Part shown: one piece after another, positions 1-4,868 of the stretch
How positions within the stretch are numbered: position 1 is the first letter of the stretch
How the letters are laid out: each line of letters starts with the position of its first letter
Notes under the pieces: generated by a model
The model's database searches: none
The model's input: the letters and a program-made list of their open reading frames with translations, nothing else
Told to the model about the DNA's origin: nothing
DNA from: JAKAXG01 sp035702985
GTDB taxonomy: Bacteria; Actinomycetota; Acidimicrobiia; Acidimicrobiales; Palsa-688
Assembly: GCA_035702985.1 (NCBI GenBank)
Contig: DASSZD010000157.1
Location: 1 to 6,837 of the forward strand
Direction: 5' to 3'
Length of the DNA stretch: 6,837 nt
Translations under genes and position numbers: made by a program

Positions 1-126
1 GCCAAGCCGGCCGCCGCCAAGGGCCGCTACATCAAGTCGGTGGCCGTCAGCTCCACCATGGGCCCGGGCGTGGACATCGATCCCAACGCCCTGCGCGTCA
101 CCGACGAGGACCTGGCCACGGCCTGA
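1..126 (+). CDS. rplA: Ribosomal protein L1 (uL1), C-terminal end only
   Basis: Only the last 41 codons are present; the gene begins upstream of the window. The translation contains the L1 C-terminal motif KGRYIKSVAVSSTMGPGV, followed by a short acidic tail (DIDPNALRVTDEDLATA) and a TGA at 124-126. L1 binds 23S rRNA at the L1 stalk, helps release deacylated tRNA from the E site, and in many bacteria represses translation of its own rplK-rplA mRNA. The motif and the presence of rplJ-rplL downstream make the assignment firm. The tail after the GPGV motif is somewhat longer than in short L1 proteins. An 8-bp hairpin follows immediately, and two membrane-protein genes separate rplA from rplJ. Confidence 0.95.
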   Translation, partial: AKPAAAKGRYIKSVAVSSTMGPGVDIDPNALRVTDEDLATA

Positions 127-128
127 GT

Positions 129-148
129 CATCGGGGCGCGCTCCGATG
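129..148 (+). other. Hairpin just after rplA, possible weak terminator
   Basis: CATCGG (129-134) is the exact reverse complement of CCGATG (143-148). The stem can extend inward by a G-U and a G-C pair to 8 bp around a CGCG tetraloop. It begins 3 bases after the rplA stop. No T-tract follows, so it is not a convincing intrinsic terminator. It could be a 3' end stabiliser or a weak attenuator at the end of the rplK-rplA message. Confidence 0.4.
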
Positions 149-176
149 AACTGACCACGCGCTGCCCGCTACGGCG

Positions 177-806
177 GTGCGTTACCTAGCATCGTTCGTA
201 GTGTCGTTTCTCGAGCGTCGCCATCCGCGGGTGTACCAGTGGGTGAACCCGCGGTCGCTGCTGCTGCACTTCGTTTTCCTGGTGATCGCCACCGGCTGCG
301 CCATCGCCGCCTGGTGGCAGATCACCCGGGCCGCGCAGGGCAACACCCTCAGCTACTTCTACTCGGTGGAGTGGCCGGCGTTCATCGTGGTCGCCGGGAT
401 CGGCTGGTGGCAGCTGGTCCACGACACTCCCGCCGACATCGCCCGCCGCCAGGAGTTCCACCGCCGCATGCGCCAGGCCAGCGCCGACGTGGTGGCCCGC
501 ACCCTGCCCCGCTCGGCTACCGCCCTGACGGTGGGTTCGGAGGAGGTGGGCGGACGGGTGATCGGGCCGGCGGCCCGCCGGCAGGTCACCGCCGGCAGCT
601 CCGACCCCGGTTCCGGTCCGGCGCTGGTCCCGGCGGGGGAGAGCGGGCTGATGGAGGCCGGCAGACCGGAGCTGGACGCCCTGCTCCTGTCCGAGGCGGC
701 CGACACCGACGGCCCCCACGACGAGATGACCGAATACAACCGGTACCTGGCCATGTTGGCCGTCAGAGGAAAGGCGAAGACGTGGCGCAATCCCCGGGGA
801 CTTTGA
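177..806 (+). CDS. Two-helix membrane protein of unknown function
   Basis: I do not recognise a named family. The 209-residue translation has a basic N-terminus (residues 1-27, ending in NPR), a hydrophobic helix at about 28-48, a short loop with GNTLSYFYSVEWP, and a second helix at about 66-81 rich in Trp (GIGWWQLV). A roughly 100-residue polar region follows, with Gly/Pro/Ser-rich low complexity at about 118-160, and the protein ends in a Tyr/Arg-rich segment (EYNRYLAMLAVRGKAKTWRNP). This suggests an inner-membrane protein with both ends cytoplasmic. The start is uncertain: the GTG at 177 has no good ribosome binding site, and an in-frame GTG at 201 (residue 9) lies 8 bases after TAGCAT, as expected for a leaderless message. 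Its 3' end overlaps the DUF3817 gene by 25 bp, so the two are probably co-expressed. It may take part in membrane or envelope biology, but nothing in the sequence fixes a role. Confidence 0.75.
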   Translation: MRYLASFVVSFLERRHPRVYQWVNPRSLLLHFVFLVIATGCAIAAWWQITRAAQGNTLSYFYSVEWPAFIVVAGIGWWQLVHDTPADIARRQEFHRRMRQASADVVARTLPRSATALTVGSEEVGGRVIGPAARRQVTAGSSDPGSGPALVPAGESGLMEAGRPELDALLLSEAADTDGPHDEMTEYNRYLAMLAVRGKAKTWRNPRGL

Positions 807-1153
807 CCCTCCGAGACCCCCTCCTGCGCTACCGGATCATGGCCTGGATCGTGGGCGTGATGCTGATCGCGGTGTTCGCGACCATCCCGTTCCCGAGCAT
901 CGACGCCGTGCTCGGGCCCATCCACGGGGTGCTGTACATCATCTACCTGGCCACCGTGGTCAACATGCTGCTGGCCTACCGCATCGGCATCTGGTACTTC
1001 GTGGGCATGGTGGTGGCCGGCTGGTGCCCGTTCGTGTCGTTCGTGGTGGAGCGGATGATCACCCGCCGCCTGACCGCCGGAGTCGCCGGCCCGGCCGCCG
1101 CCGACCTGGCCCCCGCCGCCCGCGATACGGGCCGGCGGCCGGGCCGGCTATAA
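782..1153 (+). CDS. DUF3817 family membrane protein
   Basis: Translation from GTG 782 gives 123 residues. The segment from about 17 to 91 matches the DUF3817 pattern as I know it: a YRIMAWIVGVML helix, the loop-to-helix HGVLYIIYLATVV, then an aromatic helix ending in WCPFVSFVVER. Three membrane helices are likely, at about 17-34, 46-65 and 70-89. A polar Ala/Pro/Arg tail of about 30 residues follows. The start was chosen because an AGAGGAAAGG purine tract (765-774) lies 7 bases before GTG 782, and because longer readings in this frame have no hydrophobic or family-like sequence upstream. The gene overlaps the previous membrane protein by 25 bp, which suggests translational coupling. The family is widespread in Actinobacteria and its function is unknown. 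The stop TAA (1151-1153) lies inside a TATAAT hexamer that probably drives rplJ. Confidence 0.85.
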   Translation: MAQSPGTLTLRDPLLRYRIMAWIVGVMLIAVFATIPFPSIDAVLGPIHGVLYIIYLATVVNMLLAYRIGIWYFVGMVVAGWCPFVSFVVERMITRRLTAGVAGPAAADLAPAARDTGRRPGRL

Positions 1154-1154
1154 T
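1149..1154 (+). promoter_or_regulatory. Candidate -10 element of the rplJ-rplL promoter
   Basis: An exact consensus TATAAT sits in very GC-rich sequence and contains the TAA stop of the DUF3817 gene. At 16-19 bp upstream I see no good -35; the hexamer at 17-bp spacing is TACGGG. Transcription starting near 1161 would give a leader of about 170 nt before rplJ, which fits the L10 leader found there. The exact -10 supports the call; the missing -35 weakens it. Confidence 0.55.
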
Positions 1155-1163
1155 CCTGCGGTT

Positions 1164-1179
1164 CCCGGGTCCGCCCGGG
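1164..1179 (+). other. Short GC hairpin at the 5' end of the rplJ leader
   Basis: CCCGGG (1164-1169) and CCCGGG (1174-1179) flank TCCG and can pair as a 6-bp stem with a 4-nt loop. If transcription starts near 1161 this would lie at the extreme 5' end of the message, where such stems often protect against decay. Each hexamer is itself a palindrome. Confidence 0.35.
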
Positions 1180-1199
1180 TACACACAATCTGATCTCAT

Positions 1200-1331
1200 C
1201 AGCCGTAGACATCCGGTACGCCCCCAGGGGCGTCTAAGTGGGCCGCCGGGCCCAGCCCGACGAGGTGTGGTGTGCCCCTTCTCCTGTTGGTGCCGCCCGC
1301 GCGTCGGCGAGCACACGAGAAGGAGGTGACC
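1200..1331 (+). ncRNA. L10 leader (ribosomal protein autoregulatory 5' UTR)
   Basis: The region directly before rplJ carries blocks resembling bacterial L10 leaders: GCCGTAGACATCCGGT at 1202-1217, a GCCCC/GGGGC hairpin at 1220-1231, TCTAAGT at 1233-1239, a GGGCC/GGCCC stem at 1240-1253, and GCCCGACGAGGTGTGG at 1255-1270. The last block resembles the conserved CCGAGGTG side of the L10-binding motif. In known cases the L10(L12)4 complex binds this RNA and lowers translation or transcription of rplJ-rplL. Downstream, GTGTGC (1270-1275) can pair with GCACAC (1311-1316), or CCTTCTC (1277-1283) can pair with GAGAAGG (1317-1323), which covers the start of the rplJ ribosome binding site. The two pairings cross and so cannot both form as simple nested helices. 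The motif match is from memory of the family, not from a covariance-model search. Confidence 0.72.
1320..1329 (+). promoter_or_regulatory. rplJ ribosome binding site
   Basis: AAGGAGGTGA is a near-perfect anti-16S match. The AGGAGG core (1321-1326) is 5 bases before the GTG at 1332 and fixes that start over upstream in-frame codons. Its 5' end is part of the GAGAAGG strand that can be sequestered by CCTTCTC in the leader. Confidence 0.88.
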
Positions 1332-2042
1332 GTGGACAACCCGAGACCGGAGAAAGTCGCCGTAGTGGACGAGGTGCGCGAGCACTTCGGTTCCTCCGAC
1401 GCCGTGATCCTGACCGAGTACCGCGGGCTCAAGGTCAAGGATCTGGCCGGTCTGCGCCGCCAGCTGCGCACCAACGGCGGCGAGTACAAGATCTACAAGA
1501 ACACCCTGGTCGAACTGGCCGCCAAGGAGCAGGGGCTGGCCGACCTGGAACCCATGCTGCACGGGCCGACCGGCATCACGTTCGTCAAGGGCGACGCCGC
1601 CGCGGTGGCCAAGGCCCTGCGGGACTACGCCCGCACCAACCCGCTGCTGGTGATCAAGGGCGGCGTCCTCGGCGACAAGATCATCGACGCCCGGGAGACC
1701 TCGGCCCTGGCCGACCTGCCGTCGCGTGAGATGCTGCTGGCCCAGCTGGCCGGCGCCATCGCCGCTCCCATGCAGCAGATGGCCGGCCTGCTCCAGGCCC
1801 TGCCCCGCAACCTGGCCTACGGCCTGGCCGCCCTGCGGGACAAGCTGGAATCGGGCCAGCCGGCCGGGTCCGGCGGTGCTGCCGAGGCCGAGGCCGCCCC
1901 GGCGGCCGCTGACGAGGCCGAGACCGCCGAGGCCGAGACCGCCGAGGCTTCCCCGGCGGCCGGTGACGAGGCAGCCGCCGAGGCCGCCGACGCCGCTCCC
2001 CCCACCCCCGAGACGGTCGCCGAGGCGACCGACGAAGCCTGA
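1332..2042 (+). CDS. rplJ: Ribosomal protein L10 (uL10) with long acidic C-terminal tail
   Basis: L10 is the base of the ribosomal stalk: its N-terminal domain binds 23S rRNA near L11 and its C-terminal helix carries L7/L12 dimers that recruit translation GTPases. The 236-residue protein shows the family core at about 7-172: KVAVVDEVREHF, the EYRGLKVKDLAGLRRQLR block at 29-46, KNTL at 57-60, and the C-terminal L12-binding helix around 132-173. Bacterial L10 is usually about 165-180 residues, so the final 64 or so are extra. That tail (172-236) has no Lys, Arg or aromatic residue, about 17 Asp/Glu and many Ala. It includes a perfect 15-bp tandem duplication encoding EAETA twice. The GTG start is fixed by the strong ribosome binding site. 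It shares a message with rplL and is probably autoregulated through its leader. Confidence 0.96.
   Translation: MDNPRPEKVAVVDEVREHFGSSDAVILTEYRGLKVKDLAGLRRQLRTNGGEYKIYKNTLVELAAKEQGLADLEPMLHGPTGITFVKGDAAAVAKALRDYARTNPLLVIKGGVLGDKIIDARETSALADLPSREMLLAQLAGAIAAPMQQMAGLLQALPRNLAYGLAALRDKLESGQPAGSGGAAEAEAAPAAADEAETAEAETAEASPAAGDEAAAEAADAAPPTPETVAEATDEA
1914..1943 (+). repeat. 15-bp tandem duplication in the rplJ tail
   Basis: GAGGCCGAGACCGCC occurs twice in perfect tandem (1914-1928, 1929-1943), in frame, encoding E-A-E-T-A twice (residues 195-204). It indicates growth of the acidic tail by in-frame slippage or duplication. Confidence 0.85.
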
Positions 2043-2043
2043 C

Positions 2044-2058
2044 GGCCGGCCCCCGGCC
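2044..2058 (+). other. Hairpin between rplJ and rplL
   Basis: GGCCGG (2044-2049) and CCGGCC (2053-2058) form a perfect 6-bp stem with a CCC loop, 1 base after the rplJ stop. There is no T-tract. The 35 or so bases that follow are A-rich and probably unstructured, up to the rplL ribosome binding site. This may be a processing or stabilising element helping rplL to be expressed at higher level than rplJ, as L12 is present in several copies per ribosome. Confidence 0.45.
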
Positions 2059-2107
2059 CCACACCGAACAACACACCCGAACTCATATCAACCAGGAGTA
2101 GAGAAAC

Positions 2108-2491
2108 ATGGCTAGCAAGGAAGAGATCCTCGACAGCATCGCCAACCTCACCGTCCTCGAGCTCTCCGAGCTGCTGAAGGACTTCGAGGAGCGCTTCGGC
2201 GTCACCGCCGCCGCGCCCGTCGCGGTGGCCGCCGCGCCCGCCGCCGCCGGTGGGGGCGAGGCCCCCGCCGCCGAGGAGCAGGACGAGTTCGACGTCGTCC
2301 TGACCGCCGCCGGTGACAAGAAGATCCAGGTCATCAAGGAGGTGCGGGCCCTCACCAGCCTGGGCCTCAAGGAGGCCAAGGATCTGGTCGACGCCGCCCC
2401 CAAGCCGGTGCTCGAGAAGGTCAGCAAGGAAGACGCCGAGAAGGCCAAGGCCCAGCTCGAGGGCGCCGGCGCCACCGTCGAGCTCAAGTAG
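2108..2491 (+). CDS. rplL: Ribosomal protein L7/L12 (bL12)
   Basis: This is the stalk protein that binds as dimers to L10 and contacts EF-Tu, EF-G, IF2 and RF3. At 127 residues it is the usual size. Residues 1-33 form the dimerising, L10-binding N-terminal domain (LTVLELSELLKDFEERFGV). Residues 34-58 are a flexible Ala/Pro/Gly hinge. Residues 59-127 form the factor-binding domain with KKIQVIKEVRALTSLGLKEA and the terminal GAGATVELK. The ATG start follows AGGAG (2094-2098), with 9 bases between. The upstream spacer is A-rich in an otherwise GC-rich region, which favours strong initiation. It lies 65 bp after rplJ and is the last gene of the unit, followed by a strong terminator. Confidence 0.98.
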   Translation: MASKEEILDSIANLTVLELSELLKDFEERFGVTAAAPVAVAAAPAAAGGGEAPAAEEQDEFDVVLTAAGDKKIQVIKEVRALTSLGLKEAKDLVDAAPKPVLEKVSKEDAEKAKAQLEGAGATVELK

Positions 2492-2494
2492 TCC

Positions 2495-2510
2495 CGGCCC
2501 GTTCGGGCCG
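2495..2510 (+). other. Small hairpin after the rplL stop
   Basis: CGGCCCG (2495-2501) and CGGGCCG (2504-2510) are exact inverted repeats, giving a 5-bp GGCCC/GGGCC stem with a GTTC loop, 3 bases after the rplL stop. It precedes the main terminator and may stabilise the 3' end. Confidence 0.45.
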
Positions 2511-2520
2511 CCCACACGGA

Positions 2521-2561
2521 GAAGCCCGGGTCCCTGCGGGGGCCCGGGCTCTTCTTTTTTT
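2521..2561 (+). terminator. Intrinsic terminator of rplJ-rplL
   Basis: AGCCCGGG (2523-2530) pairs with CCCGGGCT (2543-2550), with further CCC/GGG pairing inside, and is followed by CTTC and seven T (2555-2561). This is a strong Rho-independent terminator reading rightwards. On the other strand the T run becomes an A run upstream of the hairpin, so it should not act well for the convergent membrane-protein gene. Confidence 0.92.
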
Positions 2562-2581
2562 GCCTTCTTATCCGGGCCGGC

Positions 2582-3202
2582 CTACCTGAACAGGATGAGC
2601 CGGGCGGCCCAGGCGAACGGTATGGCGGCCACGATCAGGAGCGCCACCTCCAGCCCGGTCGGGGTGCCGGGGCTGTTGAACAGGGCCAGATGCATGGCGT
2701 TGACGCTGGTGCGGGTGGCGCTCAACCCGTTGGAGACCAGGGTGGGCAGGTACTCGGCGCCGATCAGCCCGGCTCCCAGGGCCAGGGGGGCTACGAGGAG
2801 GGGGCCGCTGAGGGTCACCGCCAGGCCGGCGAAGGCCAGGGCCAGGACCAGGACCCCGGTGGCGTTGCCGTGCGGGTGGTACAGGTAGCTGGCGGCGCCC
2901 AGGGCCACCACCAGCACGGCGATGATGGCCCGGATGCGCAGCGTGGCCCGGGCGGCCACCACCAGCAGCAGGGCGGTCAGGCCCGGCAGCACCACCGCGA
3001 TGAGGCTCCCGAAGCCCAGCACCACCCGCTTGGACGCCCCGGCGGCGGCCGCCGCCGAGATGATCCGGTCGGCCCCGCTCAGCACCAGCCGCTCGGCGGT
3101 GGCGGCCAGCGTGCGGCCGGCGCCGGCCAGGTAGGGCAGCCGGCCGGCGGCGATGGCGATCCCGGCCGCCGCCCCCACGATCAGCCAGATGCGGCCTCTC
3201 AC
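2582..3202 (-). CDS. Polytopic membrane protein of unknown function
   Basis: I do not recognise the family. The 206-residue protein is strongly hydrophobic and Ala/Leu/Val-rich, with probable membrane helices at about 5-22, 61-83, 91-107, 114-133, 134-151 and 184-204. A loop at 22-55 carries Arg and Asp residues (LAATAERLVLSGADRI), and another at 152-182 is polar (VSNGLSATRTSVNAMHLALFNSPGT). A YLYHPHGN segment at 106-113 lies between helices. The start is a GTG whose first bases overlap the stop of the DivIVA-like gene (GTGA, 4 bp), and there is no good ribosome binding site of its own, so translation is probably coupled. Context therefore suggests a partner of the DivIVA-like protein at the membrane, but this is inference. 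The gene converges on rplL, 90 bp apart. Confidence 0.78.
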   Translation of the reverse strand: MRGRIWLIVGAAAGIAIAAGRLPYLAGAGRTLAATAERLVLSGADRIISAAAAAGASKRVVLGFGSLIAVVLPGLTALLLVVAARATLRIRAIIAVLVVALGAASYLYHPHGNATGVLVLALAFAGLAVTLSGPLLVAPLALGAGLIGAEYLPTLVSNGLSATRTSVNAMHLALFNSPGTPTGLEVALLIVAAIPFAWAARLILFR

Positions 3203-4473
3203 ATCCGGCGGAAGTGCTTGGCGCCCTCGGAGACCCAGGCCTCGAGCTTGGCCTCGAACTCGTCATCCTGCGAATCGATGCCGGCGTCCTGGATGCGCAC
3301 CACCTCGACCTCGCTGGTGACCGGCTCCGGCGCCTCGGAGCCCTCGGCGCCGGAGTCGAACGCCTCGCCGTCGAAGGGGGCCCGGTGGGAGGTCTCCTCG
3401 GCGGAGCCCCCGGCCTCTGCGATCCCGGGGGCGGGCGGGGCGGCGGCGAACCCGTTGTGGCCGGCGGCCCCGGCCTCCGCCTGATCCTCGGCGTCGGCGT
3501 CGGCGTCCGCGTCGGCCTCGGCCCCGGTCTCCGGCTCGTCGGCCTCCGACTGGTCGGCCCCGTGGGTCTCCAGCGCGTCCGTCCCGGCATGGTCGCCGTG
3601 GGCCCCGGCCCCAGATTCGGCCCCGGTCCCGGCGTCGGCTGCCGGGGCGGCTCCCGGCTCGTCGGTCGGGTCGCCGGCGTGGAGCTCGAGGGCGGTACCG
3701 AAGGGGAGGCGGTCGGAACCGGCGGCTTCGGCGTCGATGGCGGCGTCAGCGGCGGCCCCGGCGCCGGCGGTCTGGGCCAGCTCGGCCGGCGGGGCGGGAT
3801 GCACCGGCGGCACCACCAGGCCCAGGGCCTGGCCCAGCGTCTCGCGCAGGGCGGCCAGGGTGGCGGCCACCCCGTCGCGCTGCTCGCGCAGGGCGGCCAG
3901 CTCGGCCAGGGCGGCGTTGCGCTTCTCCTGCTGCTCGCGCAGCATCCGGGCCTCCTCGGCCCGGGTGTGGGACACGACCTGCTCGGCCCACTGCTCGATC
4001 TGGCGGGTCCGGGCGGCGGCCCGGGCCTCCGCCTCGGAGATGATCTCGGCCGCCTCCGCCCGGGCCGACGCCTCGATGCGCCGGGCCTGCTCCTGGCCGC
4101 CGGCGACGGTCACCCGGGCCGTCTCCTGGGAGTCGGTGACCCGCTGCTCGGCCTCGGTCACCATCTCGACGGCCCGGGCCTCGGCCCGCTGCACCGTGTC
4201 GGCGGCGGTCTCCTCGGCGGTGCGCAGCAGGATGCCGATGCGCTCCCCGATGATGGCCCCGGTCTTGGGCGTGTCGGCGTTGATCCGGTCCTCGAGATCC
4301 TTGATCCGGCCGTTGAGCCGGCCGATGTGGGTCTGGAGGCGCCGGTTCTGCTCCTGGGCGTCTTCCACCTGCCCCAGAGCGTCGGCCAGCGAATCGAGAT
4401 ACTCATCCACCTCCACCCGGTCGTAGCCCCGGAGGCTGACGGTGAAGGAGGGGACGTTCGTCTTCGAATCCAT
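3199..4473 (-). CDS. DivIVA-domain coiled-coil protein with acidic disordered tail
   Basis: DivIVA-type proteins sense membrane curvature and organise septal or polar growth; actinobacterial Wag31 and SepIVA are relatives. Residues 9-35 carry the DivIVA N-terminal signature (SFTVSLRGYDRVEVDEYLDSL), including the RGYDR-x-EVD-x-YL core. A short coiled coil (about 28-66) and a long Glu/Ala/Arg-rich coiled coil (about 80-217) follow. Residues 222-400 are low complexity, Ala/Glu/Asp/Gly/Pro-rich and probably disordered, including a DADADADA run at 321-328. The last 24 residues (401-424) look folded and mixed-charge (DDEFEAKLEAWVSEGAKHFRRM). The ATG at 4473 was chosen over in-frame upstream codons because GAGGAG lies 7 bases before it and the upstream extension is not domain-like. 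It is probably not the main Wag31, which is usually next to division genes. No membrane helix is visible. It overlaps the downstream membrane gene by 4 bp. Confidence 0.88.
   Translation of the reverse strand: MDSKTNVPSFTVSLRGYDRVEVDEYLDSLADALGQVEDAQEQNRRLQTHIGRLNGRIKDLEDRINADTPKTGAIIGERIGILLRTAEETAADTVQRAEARAVEMVTEAEQRVTDSQETARVTVAGGQEQARRIEASARAEAAEIISEAEARAAARTRQIEQWAEQVVSHTRAEEARMLREQQEKRNAALAELAALREQRDGVAATLAALRETLGQALGLVVPPVHPAPPAELAQTAGAGAAADAAIDAEAAGSDRLPFGTALELHAGDPTDEPGAAPAADAGTGAESGAGAHGDHAGTDALETHGADQSEADEPETGAEADADADADAEDQAEAGAAGHNGFAAAPPAPGIAEAGGSAEETSHRAPFDGEAFDSGAEGSEAPEPVTSEVEVVRIQDAGIDSQDDEFEAKLEAWVSEGAKHFRRM
3490..3513 (-). repeat. Hexanucleotide tandem repeat in the DivIVA-like tail
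   Basis: On the + strand GGCGTC occurs three times in a row, followed by CGCGTC, giving four 6-bp units with one mismatch. On the coding strand this encodes alternating Asp-Ala (residues 321-328). It is too short for clear phase variation, and changes by whole units would keep the frame, altering tail length only. Confidence 0.7.
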
Positions 4474-4651
4474 GCGGGGCTCCTCGAGTTGGCAGCAGGC
4501 AGGGCTGCCCACCGGTTCCCGCCGGGACCCGATCCCCTTCCGGTACCAATACTCGCCTACCCGGAGACCGGAACGCAAGCATTGCCTTCCCCGGCGCCGG
4601 CCCGACCCGGGCATCGGTGCGGCGGGTGGGCCGGAGGCGGACCGGGCAGCC

Positions 4652-4669
4652 GTGTCGGAAATGTCGGAA
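4652..4669. repeat. Tandem 9-bp direct repeat, possible operator
   Basis: TGTCGGAAA is repeated perfectly, head to tail (4652-4660, 4661-4669), about 180 bp before the DivIVA-like start and 200 bp before the hemerythrin-like start. The 9-bp period is near one helical turn, as for a regulator bound as adjacent subunits. No known regulator is assigned. Confidence 0.6.
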
Positions 4670-4702
4670 AAAGAGGGGCCCTGGTGGCGCGAACTGTGTG
4701 CC

Positions 4703-4765
4703 GGAATTCCAACTTTGAGCAGGATCAGCGCTGGTCGCTGGAATGCGGCTCACAGAAGGAATTCC
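4703..4765. repeat. Pair of GGAATTCC palindromes
   Basis: Two perfect 8-bp palindromes lie at 4703-4710 and 4758-4765, 55 bp centre to centre, in a gap between divergent genes. AT-containing palindromes of this kind stand out in GC-rich DNA. They may be operator half-sites or chance. Confidence 0.45.
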
Positions 4766-4793
4766 CGCTCACGGATGGTGCCCCGGTAGGGGA

Positions 4794-4839
4794 GTCGTCC
4801 CCCGGGCCGGCCGGCACCGGCCCCGCCGGCGGGGGCGAC
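4794..4839 (+). other. Long GC-rich inverted repeat before the hemerythrin-like gene
   Basis: GTCG-T-CCCCC-GGG-CCGGC on the left matches GCCGG-C-GGGGG-CGAC on the right, giving a stem of about 14 paired bases with a one-base bulge and a small internal asymmetry. It ends 29 bases before the GTG start. No T-tract follows. It could be a 5' UTR control element, a DNA-binding site, or an old terminator. Confidence 0.5.
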
Positions 4840-4868
4840 TATCGGGGGCGAGTGGGTATCACGACTAC

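Larger units (their letters stand above)
4474..4868. other. 395-bp divergent intergenic region
   Basis: This region separates the leftward DivIVA-like gene from the rightward hemerythrin-like gene and must hold both promoters. I see no convincing gene in it. Contents: a GAGGAG ribosome binding site for the DivIVA-like gene near 4481; small hairpins in its 5' leader (GGCAG/CTGCC at 4498-4509 and GGTTCCC/GGGACC at 4514-4529); a tandem TGTCGGAAA repeat (4652-4669); two GGAATTCC palindromes (4703-4710, 4758-4765); and a long GC hairpin (4794-4839). No promoter on either strand has both a good -35 and a good -10. The stretch 4640-4770 is richer in A and T than its surroundings, which fits a promoter zone. 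Confidence 0.6.

Noticed and set aside
239..781. Longer version of the DUF3817 protein starting at 239
   Set aside because: This part is the shadow frame of the 209-residue membrane protein, with Pro/Arg/Gly noise. Hydrophobic, family-like sequence begins only after GTG 782, which has a ribosome binding site.
1272..1331. 20-residue N-terminal extension of L10 from ATG/GTG codons in the leader
   Set aside because: It would translate the L10 leader hairpin region. The near-perfect ribosome binding site at 1320-1329 points to GTG 1332, and L10 alignments normally start close to there.
2521..2582. Bidirectional terminator serving both rplL and the convergent membrane-protein gene
   Set aside because: The hairpin has a T run only on the rightward side; leftward it is followed by mixed sequence.
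4541..4585. Minus-strand promoter for the DivIVA-like gene (TTGCGT or TTCCGG with TATTGG)
   Set aside because: Neither pairing has both a good spacing and a good -10, so I did not list it as a feature.
4474..4614. 47-residue N-terminal extension of the DivIVA-like protein
   Set aside because: The extension is Arg/Gly/Cys-rich and unlike the family, while ATG 4473 has GAGGAG at good spacing and places the DivIVA signature near the N-terminus as usual.
4743..4868. 42-residue N-terminal extension of the hemerythrin-like protein from ATG 4743
   Set aside because: The added segment is Arg/Gly/Pro-rich, crosses the large hairpin and would put the first HHE helix unusually far from the N-terminus.
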